Shown here one piece after another: positions 1-8,845 of a DNA stretch of 64,000 bases; the first letter of the stretch is position 1; every line of letters begins with the position of its first letter. The notes below the pieces were generated by a model. It made no database searches. It was not told the origin of the DNA and saw only the letters and a program-made list of their open reading frames with translations. The stretch is from Amphibalanus amphitrite (Eukaryota; Arthropoda; Thecostraca; Balanomorpha; Balanidae): the NCBI RefSeq assembly GCF_019059575.1, contig NW_024882300.1:124001-188000 (forward strand). Direction: 5' to 3'. A program made the position numbers and the translations under genes.

Positions 1-57
1 GTGAACATTTCCGGTTATCTAACCACTGGTTTGTTCCGTCTGGTCGATCGCTCCTAA

Positions 58-762
58 CGCCGGTGCATTTATTCACTCCTCAGGGTCGTCAATACGTGTG
101 CCCGCATTCTACGGGACCACGGTGCCCGGTACATAGATTGGACACGGAACGGGAGGATATTCACTCCGTTCCTGCTGCTGCGGGCGGCGATAAAACTGCC
201 GTCTCCCTTCATTGAGCTCACGGAGGAGGCTAGGGCTGCATTCATGGAACTCCTTCAAGGAATAACCCGCTCACTCCAGCGGGAGCGCCGGTCGTCCGCC
301 AGGAAAGTCCACGATATAGAGAGACGGCTGCGGGCAGCCGGCGAGCGGGAAGCCCTATTGGAGGCCCGCCTGGCCCGGGAGGCGGCGGCGCTGTCCGCCA
401 TGTCGCAGCAGCTGGAGGCTGCCGAGGTCCTCTCGGCCTCCAGGGAGGTCGAACTGGCGGCACTACGTCGCCAACTCGAGGAGGCTTCCCTGGCGACTGC
501 CACTACCGAGGGGACGGCCGCCGAGCTGCGGGTTCGACTCCGAGGGTGGCCGGACATGAATCCGGCCGGTGTGCGGCGCGTCCTGGCTTTGGCCATTGAC
601 GGCAAGACAGGACGAAAACTGCGCCGTGAAATGAAAAAAAATGATCGAGCGTATTGCTGCCGTGGACAAATAAATGAGCCTCGAGAGAAACATGAGTTTC
701 TTTTCGATCGTTTGTGTGTGTGTGTGGGGGGGGGGGGGGGGAGGGAGTTACCATTGAACTGA
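58..762 (+). CDS. Open coiled-coil reading frame, partial (exon or decayed element ORF)
   Basis: The frame is open from just after a stop at 55-57 to a stop near 762; the first good ATG is at 244, but the frame continues upstream without one. From about 244 to 530 the translation is rich in Glu, Arg, Ala and Leu with heptad-like spacing (for example ERRLRAAGEREALLEARLA), which indicates a coiled coil. Upstream is a segment reading ILRDHGARYIDWTRNGRIF, which looks protein-like. The end after about 640 runs into an A-rich stretch and a TG/G run and is probably not coding, so a splice donor or truncation lies before it. GC content and codon regularity at 244-600 differ from the AT-rich flank. 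I do not recognise the family. It could be a host exon or the ORF1 part of a retroelement cut off by the window edge. It sits 80 bp before BEL/Pao element 1 and is unrelated to it. Confidence 0.35.
   Translation, partial: RRCIYSLLRVVNTCARILRDHGARYIDWTRNGRIFTPFLLLRAAIKLPSPFIELTEEARAAFMELLQGITRSLQRERRSSARKVHDIERRLRAAGEREALLEARLAREAAALSAMSQQLEAAEVLSASREVELAALRRQLEEASLATATTEGTAAELRVRLRGWPDMNPAGVRRVLALAIDGKTGRKLRREMKKNDRAYCCRGQINEPREKHEFLFDRLCVCVGGGGGRELPLN
712..742. repeat. TG microsatellite running into a poly-G run
   Basis: A short (TG)n tract passes directly into about 17 consecutive G residues. It marks the end of plausible coding sequence in the frame above. Length is likely polymorphic or mis-assembled. 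Confidence 0.7.
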
Positions 763-844
763 TCTCGCGAGCGTTTCAAAAACCTATTTGGTAGATGGTG
801 GTTCGTCTTACCAGAGAAGGCCGTCTCATTCCACCTTTCCCTAC

Positions 845-1199
845 TGTATTGCCAGCAAAAATCCAAAACTTGTTGCACCGAGATGTGTAATTTATTTCAA
901 AGAAAATCAACAAAATCAAAAAGGTTCATAATAAATTTCATCCTGAAACGAAGAACAGAATAGGACGTCAGTACCAGATGACACACCGATGAATTAAACG
1001 AATTATTGAATAATTTAACAAAGTCATAAGAATCCAATACATACTACAGTGCGCCTGTTTCCACCAAAATATAAGTTGCGACCGAAAATAAATGAGCACA
1101 AGAAAGGGAGAAAAGTTTTGGCGATGCTCGTGACAAAAATTCAGGTCGTTTCTCTGCCGAACGAGGAGTCGTCGTTCGCTCAATCAGTCGCTCGATACA
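845..1199 (-). repeat. 3' LTR of BEL/Pao element 1 (355 bp)
   Basis: On the minus strand it starts TGTATCGAG and ends GGCAATACA. The outer end abuts unrelated DNA (…CCCTAC). The inner end is set by the polypurine tract at 1200-1208. The stop codon of the gag-pol ORF (1184-1186) lies inside this LTR. Confidence 0.85.
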
Positions 1200-4100
1200 C
1201 TCCCCCCACGCTGAGGTCCCAGGGTCACGCTGGGGTCACGATGAGGTCCCGAGGTCACGCTGGGGTCACGCTGAGGCTCCGGGGCGCCCGGAGTGCGTTC
1301 GTCTGTTTCGATGATCAGTATCAGGCGGTGTGTCGATCGTTTGATGAGTATGTCTGGCCGTCCGTTGTACTCTGATCCGCTTGTCAGTGGCTTGTATCTC
1401 AGGGTAACATCCCTGACCAATCCATCAGAACTCGGTTCGATCTTGCTTATTTCTGCCATCCTCCAAGTCGCGCGCGCGGGGTTGTCCTCTTGGACAATCA
1501 CGATGTCTCCGACTTGAAAATTTCGCTGTTGGATGTGCCATTTTTGTCGAACAATCATTTGTGTGAAGTAATCCCGGTACCACTTCTTCCAGAATGTTGT
1601 AACGATCCTTTGCAAAAATAAGAATCGGCTTGCCAACCTCGATGTTTCAGGCCATTCCCCTTGTGGTGCGTCGATGCCCGTGCGTCCAAGCAAGAGATCA
1701 TTTGGTGACAGATAAGCACCACTGAGTGGATCCGCTCCCGGTTTTCTTCCAATTGGTCGCTGATTCAGGATGTTCGCTACTTCGAAAAGGACTGTCTGCA
1801 GCTCACTGAAAGTCAGTTTGCTATCACCCACTGCTATCGCCAATGCCCGTTTGATAAGGCGAATGAGGGACTCGCTGCATCCGTTCTCCCAAGGGGCATC
1901 TGCCGACTTGGTAAATTTCCATGTCAAGCCGTGGTTGACTCCAGCATCCACCAACTCATTGACATTCCACTGATTGGTCATGTCTTGAATTTCCCTGCTG
2001 GCAGCCGTTAGTTGCGAACCGGCATCTGAATATATGGTGGCAGGATACCCGCGAATCGTTGCGAAGCGGCGAAGCGTCAGGAGAAAATCCTGCGTGCTGT
2101 AACCCTCTACCAAATCTATGTACGATGCTCTTGAGGACAGGCACGTAAACAGCACTCCATATGTCTTGGTTGTTGTTCTTCTTTTCACTGTATCCTTTAT
2201 CAAAAAGGGGCCGAACATGTCTAGCGCTGTATGGTGAAATGCAGGACTGGGTTTGAGTCTGTTGGGATTGACCGGTCCCATCACTTGAGGTGAAGGCTTA
2301 TCAAAAAGCCTTCTACACACGATGCACTCTCGCCTGATGCTTTTAATCACTCGTCTCGCTCCCGGCACCCAGAATTTCGTCTGTAACTGTGCTAGCGTGC
2401 TATCAATACCGCCATGATCCCGGCAGTGGATTTTGCGGACGATCAGATGTGTTAACGGGTGATTTGATGGTAGAAGCGTGTAACAATCTCGATTCCAATT
2501 CTCCTTGAGCCAGTTGGCAATGCGACTTCCTACAATGATGATACCGTCATCCGTTAGGCTAGGACCGAGCCTCCTAAACCGAACTTGCCAGTTTTCCAAA
2601 ATTGTTCTTTGAGCTTGTCTGATCCATAATTCCTCGGCCTTTGATAGAACTTCCACTGTCAATGGTTTGCCGATGCTCTTCAGGGATCTTGTATCCGATT
2701 CCACAATGCTCAACAATCTCGCAGTGACTCTGATAAGTTTATCATAGCTGCTGAAATTTTCAATTGCAATGTCATTGCAAATGTCGTGCCTGGCAGTGTT
2801 GGTTCCAATCGTCGTGAGATTGACGACGATACTGTCGGGCAATTCGTGTTCATACAGCTTTTGGCTCATGGGCCACGATTCTCTCGGAAAATTCAAGAAC
2901 TGTGGTCCTGATTGCCACACACTATTCACGTCCAGCTCCTCCAGCTTGGTATATCTGGTCGTCAGGTCAGCCGGATTGTTGCGACCTCCGGTCCACCACC
3001 ATTCAGTTGGACTTGATTTCTCTTGTATTTCTGCGATGCGGGTTGCCACGAACGTCCCGAATCCGTATGACTGCCTTTGTATTTGTGACCGAACAATCAT
3101 TGAATCGACCACGTATAAAACTTCCTGAAACTTGTAAGTCATTTCTTTCAAAATCGTTTGACCTAAACGACAGGCTAACACAGCTCCACATAACTCCAAC
3201 CTCGGAATACTGAGCTGACGGTTAGGTGATATTTTGCTTTTTGCTGTTATTAAACAGGTCTTGTATTGTCCAGATTTAAGCTTCCATCGGGCGTATGCAC
3301 ACGCTCCGTAGGCCTGTGAGCTGGCGTCGGAAAAGATGATGAGGATTGGATCGCTGTCTGCGTCTGGGGGCTGTAGACATCTTGTAAAATGTATGCGGTT
3401 CAGTCTAAACATATCCGCTAAGTAAGTGATCCACTCGCCTTTGCATTCTTCTGGTATGGACTCGTCCCAGTCAAGCTGCTGATTTGGGACTTGACGGGTT
3501 ATAAGTTTTCTCATCAAAACTTTACCTTGAATGGTGAAGGGTACAATGAGGCCGAGTGGGTCAAAGATGGTTGCTGTCTGCCGTAACAACATCCTTCGTG
3601 TCAACACGGGCGGTATCACGCGTAATATTTCCTCCATGGACGGATTCGAGCTGATGGTGATCTTTTCTTCTTTTGTAAGGTTAAGTTTCATTTCAAACGC
3701 AAACCAGTCAGTCGCTGGCTTCCATAACATTCCAAGTATCCTTTCATTGCTTTCGTTTGACACACGAATGTTTGCATCATTCAATTCAATTTGCCCCGAA
3801 ATTGTCCAATATTTGATCATGAAGTTGCCACTTGCTAGAATATCTTGCACCTGTGAGGCGATTGCTAGAGCCTCGTCTGGATTATGAACTGAGTGCACCA
3901 AGTCATCCACATAGCTGTTTCTAGTGATCATGGCAGCTGCTTCTGGATACTGTCCTCTGAACCTCTCTGCTATTGTATGGAGAGCGGTTAACGCGATAGT
4001 GCCACTTGGCCGGTCACCGAATGGAACGGCCGTCAGAATATAATGATCCGGCTCTCGATTTTTATCCATATCGCGCCAGAGGTATCGGTGGACATGTTGA

Positions 4101-6634
4101 TCGCGCGTTGAGAGCTGTATAGAGTTATACATCTTCGAGATGTCTGCCGTGATAGCTACTGGATATTCCCTGAATCGCAGAAGTATACCATATAAATTGT
4201 TTATAAAATCCGGTCCTTTGGCCCAATATTCATTGAGCACGTGGCCCATATACGAAGCTGATGAGTTGAATACTATACGTATTGGGGTAGACGACGAATT
4301 TTGTTTGATCACTTCATGATGGTGAATGTAATGCACCGGTCCCTGATAACTGTCAATTTCTTCGTTTGATAATTTCCTTGCCACTCCGCGTTTCTCCATG
4401 TCTGTCATTTGATCGCAGTAAGCCTTACGATAATCATGATCTAATCTTTGTAATCGATTCTCCATTGACCGTAGCTTTGCTCTTGCTGCTCCTATATTAT
4501 TTGGGAGATTGTTCGGATCTTTGATCCAGGGATATTCAATCGTGAACTTGTTGCTTTCACTATCATATCTCAATCCACTTCGAATCATTTGCAGCTCATG
4601 TTCTTCTCTCAAAGTGAAATTATGCGTTCCGGTTATACATTTTCCGCATCGACAACCACCACACTTCGGTATATGTCTTGTACCGAGACTTTCAATTTCA
4701 AAGAAGTTCTCTAATTCGGTTACAATGTGTTTTGGGGACTCTCTCTTGATTCCGTCTTGGTGTGGGTCGAAGCTCGTGTAGTTGATTCGGATCGTCGCAT
4801 TAGTATGTTCGGTTTCTTCTGTCGTCGCTCCAAACGATCCCCTTATACAGAATCCGAATTGGTTTTCTAACAGTTGACTGTTCCCAACTGTTTTTACAAC
4901 TGTCGGCATCATTGTGCAAAAATCTACGCCGATCAACATGTCGATTTTTCCTTCAGGTTTGGTGAATTTCGAAATATCAATACCAGGGAACCGGCCCTCA
5001 ACTTGCCGTATGTCCACGCGCTGGAGATTTGAAGTGATATCGTCTATTCCGTATGCATCCACTATCCAGATCTTTCCGACCAGATCAACGAGAGGCGCTT
5101 TGTATTCCTTGGTGGTATATGACGTGAGTTCTCCCCCTACCTTGACTATGGATAGGCTGACTTCATTGCCTTGTAATCCGAGTCGTTCAGCTGCCTGGTG
5201 GGTGATAAGAGATATGTTCGCTCCAGAGTCCCACATAACAGTAACTCGCTGCTTGTTACATTGAACCGCAGTAGCTGCCAACAAAGGACGATTTTCTTTT
5301 ACTTGTACATTACTAATTTGGCTGGCTTGAGGTTCTTTACGTTCCGGTAGATATGCTTTGTGCAGTAGAGGATGGTGCCGTCTTCCACATCTTTGATTTG
5401 CTTCTATGACGTCACACTTGTTTGATTCCGAACAATTTTTAGCTATGTGTCTGGTAGCTCGAAGGCAATTAAAACAAGCACCAAATTTTCGTGCGGCTTC
5501 AAATTTTTCTGTAAACGTCATCTTCAAAAAATCGCTACAATTTTCAATCAAATGTCCGTTAGTTTTATGCAACCAGCACCATGGACGTGATGTAAAAACG
5601 ATACTGGAATGATTTTGATTATCTTGCGTCTGGACAGGTGCGTAATGATTATAGGGTCGATGAGATGAATGTGATGTAGACGGTCGATCGATTTGATTTA
5701 CAGTCGCAGGATGAGGCGTTCGTGATTTGTCGGTTCGGAGGTCGTGTTCAGTGTATTCGATCACTCGTTTTTCGCGTAAAAGATATTGCAGAAGCTCTTC
5801 GAACATCCCCTTGGAATTTATACGATTCGTGTCCACATGAATTATCCATTCACGCTTTTGTACTGGAGGGAGCAATTTCTCTATCATGCTGACCATCGCA
5901 ACAGTGTCCATTTCTTCACTCATATCCATTCGCTGAAGGTCCAACCAACATCTTTCTATAACGTCAACCATTGAAATGAATTTCTTGCTATCGCCGTCGT
6001 GTATGGGCTTAATTGATTTAATGTCGCTAATGATGGTATCGACGAATTTTCGCGAATCTCCAAAAACTTTGTCCAACCGTTCAATCATTTTGTCGTAGTC
6101 GTCTTCGACTCCTCTAACGGTTTGAAGAGCCGGACCATATAAACATGATCGGAGCGCATATGCGTCCTTGCCGTATGTTTTTACCATTAATCTTGTGAAA
6201 TCTTGCTTAAAATTTGAGTATTCTCGAATGTTTCCTCCGAAGCGAGGTGAATCAAGAGCCTTTACATGAATTAGTGAAGATCTGTACGTCTCTGAAGATG
6301 ATTTGGAAACACAAGAGGCGTATATTGCTCGCATTCGATCGAGAACGGAGTCGACTTCTTCCATATATGAATCACAATCTTCGAGCATGCCGTCCATGAC
6401 GTGATGTGGTGCGTTTTCATTTATCGTTTCAATAAGTCGGTCGTTTGCATTATCCAATTCCTTAAAAATGTCGCGTATATCGTTGAACTTATCTTGTAGT
6501 ACTAAAAATTGTTCACCTCGTTCATTTAGTTCGACAAATGCGTTGCACTTTCTTGTAAATTTGCTTCTAGCATTAGTTCTACTTCTTTTAGCTTTTTGGA
6601 TTAGATCTGGTGCACACTCCTCTGCGTTCTTCAT
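1184..6634 (-). CDS. BEL/Pao gag-pol polyprotein (element 1)
   Basis: 1816 residues, length typical for a BEL/Pao single-ORF polyprotein. Order: an N-terminal gag-like helical region with a DUF1759-type domain (about 110-310); Cys/His zinc-knuckle region near 385-430 (CFNCLRATRHIAKNC); A17-type aspartic protease with the DSGAN active site near 468; reverse transcriptase with YVDD at 908-911; RNase H (FSDASSQAYGA) near 1100; H2C2 integrase zinc finger (HCRDHGG…CIVC) near 1380; integrase core with the acidic triad in ALDMFGPF (~1471), YSDAGSQL (~1535) and WENGCSES (~1582); DUF5641-like C-terminus. No frameshift or internal stop is present. The product replicates the element through reverse transcription and integration. 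The last residues are read through the polypurine tract into the 3' LTR. Function is family knowledge; motifs are read directly. Confidence 0.93.
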   Translation of the reverse strand: MKNAEECAPDLIQKAKRSRTNARSKFTRKCNAFVELNERGEQFLVLQDKFNDIRDIFKELDNANDRLIETINENAPHHVMDGMLEDCDSYMEEVDSVLDRMRAIYASCVSKSSSETYRSSLIHVKALDSPRFGGNIREYSNFKQDFTRLMVKTYGKDAYALRSCLYGPALQTVRGVEDDYDKMIERLDKVFGDSRKFVDTIISDIKSIKPIHDGDSKKFISMVDVIERCWLDLQRMDMSEEMDTVAMVSMIEKLLPPVQKREWIIHVDTNRINSKGMFEELLQYLLREKRVIEYTEHDLRTDKSRTPHPATVNQIDRPSTSHSSHRPYNHYAPVQTQDNQNHSSIVFTSRPWCWLHKTNGHLIENCSDFLKMTFTEKFEAARKFGACFNCLRATRHIAKNCSESNKCDVIEANQRCGRRHHPLLHKAYLPERKEPQASQISNVQVKENRPLLAATAVQCNKQRVTVMWDSGANISLITHQAAERLGLQGNEVSLSIVKVGGELTSYTTKEYKAPLVDLVGKIWIVDAYGIDDITSNLQRVDIRQVEGRFPGIDISKFTKPEGKIDMLIGVDFCTMMPTVVKTVGNSQLLENQFGFCIRGSFGATTEETEHTNATIRINYTSFDPHQDGIKRESPKHIVTELENFFEIESLGTRHIPKCGGCRCGKCITGTHNFTLREEHELQMIRSGLRYDSESNKFTIEYPWIKDPNNLPNNIGAARAKLRSMENRLQRLDHDYRKAYCDQMTDMEKRGVARKLSNEEIDSYQGPVHYIHHHEVIKQNSSSTPIRIVFNSSASYMGHVLNEYWAKGPDFINNLYGILLRFREYPVAITADISKMYNSIQLSTRDQHVHRYLWRDMDKNREPDHYILTAVPFGDRPSGTIALTALHTIAERFRGQYPEAAAMITRNSYVDDLVHSVHNPDEALAIASQVQDILASGNFMIKYWTISGQIELNDANIRVSNESNERILGMLWKPATDWFAFEMKLNLTKEEKITISSNPSMEEILRVIPPVLTRRMLLRQTATIFDPLGLIVPFTIQGKVLMRKLITRQVPNQQLDWDESIPEECKGEWITYLADMFRLNRIHFTRCLQPPDADSDPILIIFSDASSQAYGACAYARWKLKSGQYKTCLITAKSKISPNRQLSIPRLELCGAVLACRLGQTILKEMTYKFQEVLYVVDSMIVRSQIQRQSYGFGTFVATRIAEIQEKSSPTEWWWTGGRNNPADLTTRYTKLEELDVNSVWQSGPQFLNFPRESWPMSQKLYEHELPDSIVVNLTTIGTNTARHDICNDIAIENFSSYDKLIRVTARLLSIVESDTRSLKSIGKPLTVEVLSKAEELWIRQAQRTILENWQVRFRRLGPSLTDDGIIIVGSRIANWLKENWNRDCYTLLPSNHPLTHLIVRKIHCRDHGGIDSTLAQLQTKFWVPGARRVIKSIRRECIVCRRLFDKPSPQVMGPVNPNRLKPSPAFHHTALDMFGPFLIKDTVKRRTTTKTYGVLFTCLSSRASYIDLVEGYSTQDFLLTLRRFATIRGYPATIYSDAGSQLTAASREIQDMTNQWNVNELVDAGVNHGLTWKFTKSADAPWENGCSESLIRLIKRALAIAVGDSKLTFSELQTVLFEVANILNQRPIGRKPGADPLSGAYLSPNDLLLGRTGIDAPQGEWPETSRLASRFLFLQRIVTTFWKKWYRDYFTQMIVRQKWHIQQRNFQVGDIVIVQEDNPARATWRMAEISKIEPSSDGLVRDVTLRYKPLTSGSEYNGRPDILIKRSTHRLILIIETDERTPGAPEPQRDPSVTSGPHRDPSVTLGPQRGGSVSSD
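1200..1208 (-). other. Polypurine tract of BEL/Pao element 1
   Basis: On the minus strand this reads as a G-rich purine run (TGGGGGGAG) immediately before the 3' LTR start TGTATC, the expected site for plus-strand priming. It confirms the full LTR length of 355 bp against the truncated right copy. Confidence 0.75.
1205..1278 (-). repeat. Short tandem repeat encoding the Pol C-terminal tail
   Basis: About five imperfect copies of a 12-16 bp unit (GGTCACGCTGGG-like) encode the repeated RDPSVT-type tail of the BEL polyprotein. It directly abuts the polypurine tract. Confidence 0.6.
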
Positions 6635-6745
6635 GTTTTCTTTGTGTTGTCGAATTCTTGTATCTTCAAGTTAAATTATCATAGTCTACGTTACGTTCGT
6701 TTACGTTACGTTCCCTTTACGTTAATAATTTGCTTGTAGATGAAA

Positions 6746-6972
6746 TGTATTGCCAGCAAAAATCCAAAACTTGTTGCACCGAGATGTGTAATTTATTTCA
6801 AAGAAAATCAACAAAATCAAAAAGGTTCATAATAAATTTCATCCTGAAACGAAGAACAGAATAGGACGTCAGTACCAGATGACACACCGATGAATTAAAC
6901 GAATTATTGAATAATTTAACAAAGTCATAAGAATCCAATACATACTACAGTGCGCCTGTTTCCACCAAAATA
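6746..6972 (-). repeat. 5' LTR of BEL/Pao element 1, truncated (227 of 355 bp)
   Basis: It appears identical to 845-1071. The homology ends at …CACCAAAATA and the next base starts CCAGCATCTGCG, the left edge of the CCAGCATC family. The U3 start is missing, so the element probably lost its own promoter upstream part. Confidence 0.85.
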
Positions 6973-8845
6973 CCAGCATCTGCGATGCTGGGCTCCGCAT
7001 CGCGGGACCGCAGGTTGTTTGAGCAAGCACCTTTGTAAACGCAGCAAAAACGCCCGCCGCCAAACGAGAGGATGAGCCTTGCACGTGCAGACCGGAGTCG
7101 GTGTGCTACGGACTGACGTGCACGGCACCCTATTCGCCGGTCTATAGCGGTGTGCCAAATTTGAGTGCAATCGACCCGGCCGTTTTCGAGATCTGGAAGC
7201 GATACCCTGCACGTGCGCACGTGCAGCCTGGGCCCCAATTGACTTGTGCACGGCACTCTATTCGCCGGTTTCTTGCGATGTACCAAATTTAATCTGAATC
7301 GGCCCAGCCGTTTCCAAGATCGGGAAACGACCCCTACACGTGCGCACGTGCAGCTGCACCCTAACCGCGGCACATGAAAATACATACTTACTGACTTGTG
7401 CACGGCACCCTACTAACCAGTCTCTAGTGGTATGCCAAATTTGAGCACAGTCGGTCCAGCCGTTCTTGAGATATGGAAGCGTCAGCCTGCACGTGCGCAC
7501 GTGCAAACTGGGTCCCATCTGACTTGTGCACGGCACCCTACTCGCCGAGCCCTAACGGTGTGCCAACTTTGATCACAATCGGCCCAGCCGTTCTCGAGAT
7601 CTGGAAGCGTCACCCTGCCCGTGCGCACGTGCAGCGGCACCCCAACCGTGACACATGGAAATGCATTGCGGGGCGGGTGCCTACATCCATGCCAAGGATC
7701 AGCGCAATCGGCAAAATAACTACAGAGTTATTACACTTGCTACCGAACTGACACCTCTTCGTTTTGCACGTGGCACGTGCATTAGGGGTCACCCATACGT
7801 ATCGAGAGTAGCACACTACGTGTGAGAAAGGAAGAAGCTATCCCACACAAAAGACCGCGACTCGCGAGTGAATCGGTCAAGCAGTTGTTGAGCTATAACC
7901 TGTGCAAAGGCGCCTCCGCAACGGCCGACTGCTAATATTTAGCAATAATCAGCGTCGCATCCGCACACGGGAGGTATCCCCGTCACCTGTTCGTATACTC
8001 TAATGTGGTTGGGTTCAAGTCACAGTCGAGCCATGCTTTTGTACAACTTTTCTTAAAAACGGCACATCTTGCAGTGACATTCTATGCATCGTTGGAAAGA
8101 GCATCGAAAGTTGTATGTTGTATTAACTTTTCATTTGTATACAGTCGCAACGTAAAAAGTTATTAAGAAACAAAGACGCTCTCATTGACTTTCCATGTTA
8201 AAAATTGTCATTTTTAAACAAGCTTTAAAAGAAAAAAAAAACGATTTTGCTCAGCTTAACGAAGCACAACAGCATATACTATGTTCCTTCCTCAACAACT
8301 CTCGAATGTTTGGACGAAATCGTGACACATAATGTTTTACAATGCACGAATGAAAATAGCTCTGCAAAATTGTCCATTCACTTAACATGGGACACAACAA
8401 AATTCCAACTTTGACCTCGTGCAAAGAAACGTTCCGAGATTCTGACGGGTAAACGGCGCACACTGGCGTGTACCGGAACGTGTTTGCCATTAAATGCCTG
8501 GAAGAAAACCACCCCTTTCTTGGCTCGTTTTTCCGCCATTAGCGATGGCGCAAAAAAAGCCCCAAACCCCCATTGACTTAACATGGGGAAAATGGAAACG
8601 CACGTGCCACGCGCAAAAGAATTCTGAGCGAGTAGCGACCGGTACCAGCAGCTAGATCGCCTCCGCGAGCCCATGCTCTGAAATTTTTACGAAAATCGTT
8701 GCAGTAGTTTGGGCAGGTAGCAAGGTGCCCCAATCCGCGGCCAGACATGCAAAACATAGCCCGATGAACGACTGCTCCGGTTGTTTTTCAATAGAAAAAC
8801 ACAATTCTAACGAATAGTGTTTGTCTTTTCAAACAACCTGCGGTT
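6973..8845. repeat. CCAGCATC-family unit, copy 1
   Basis: An unclassified ~1.8-kb repeat unit. In order: hairpin edge CCAGCATCtgcGATGCTGG; the sequence ACCGCAGGTTGTTTGA; a short CA/CG-rich part; an array of four ~130-153 bp modules each carrying a CACGTG palindrome (7090-7640); AT-rich modules containing ATTGGAAAGAGCATC and CCCATTGACTTAACATGGG; then TTTTCAATAGAAAAACACAA and a final TCAAACAACCTGCGGT at about 8829-8844, the inverted copy of the left ACCGCAGG sequence. No ORF here is more than chance. It directly abuts the truncated BEL LTR at 6972/6973. Confidence 0.8.
7090..7640. repeat. CACGTG-palindrome array 1 (4 modules)
   Basis: The palindrome CTGCACGTGCGCACGTGCAG or a near copy starts at 7207, 7334, 7487 and 7615, giving spacings of 127, 153 and 128 bp. 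Each is preceded by a conserved core reading CCAAATTTGAGTGCAATCGG, then CCAGCCGTT, then GAGATCTGGAAGCG. Each palindrome holds two E-box hexamers CACGTG separated by CG. Confidence 0.85.

Larger units (their letters stand above)
845..6972 (-). mobile_element. BEL/Pao LTR retrotransposon 1, right LTR truncated
   Basis: One minus-strand gag-pol ORF lies between direct repeats. The left repeat (3' LTR of the minus-strand element) is 845-1199, bounded TG...CA and followed inward by a polypurine tract. The right repeat (5' LTR) matches 845-1071 over 227 bp with no difference I can see, then stops at 6972, where CCAGCATC-family sequence begins. The missing 128 bp are the start of the 5' LTR, its U3 region. 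No target-site duplication can be checked because the outer right end is gone. Identical LTR remnants and an intact 1816-codon ORF indicate a young insertion. The sequence just inside the 5' LTR does not begin with the usual TGG of a tRNA primer site, so I cannot name the primer. Confidence 0.9.

Noticed and set aside
6869..7403. Minus-strand frames across the BEL LTR/CCAGCATC junction
   Set aside because: They cross a recent junction between two unrelated repeats and repeat the same composition-driven peptides in each unit copy.
7207..7634. Regularly spaced palindromes as a CRISPR array
   Set aside because: The spacers are homologous to one another, the spacing is about 130-150 bp, and the context is a eukaryotic repeat; no cas gene is present.
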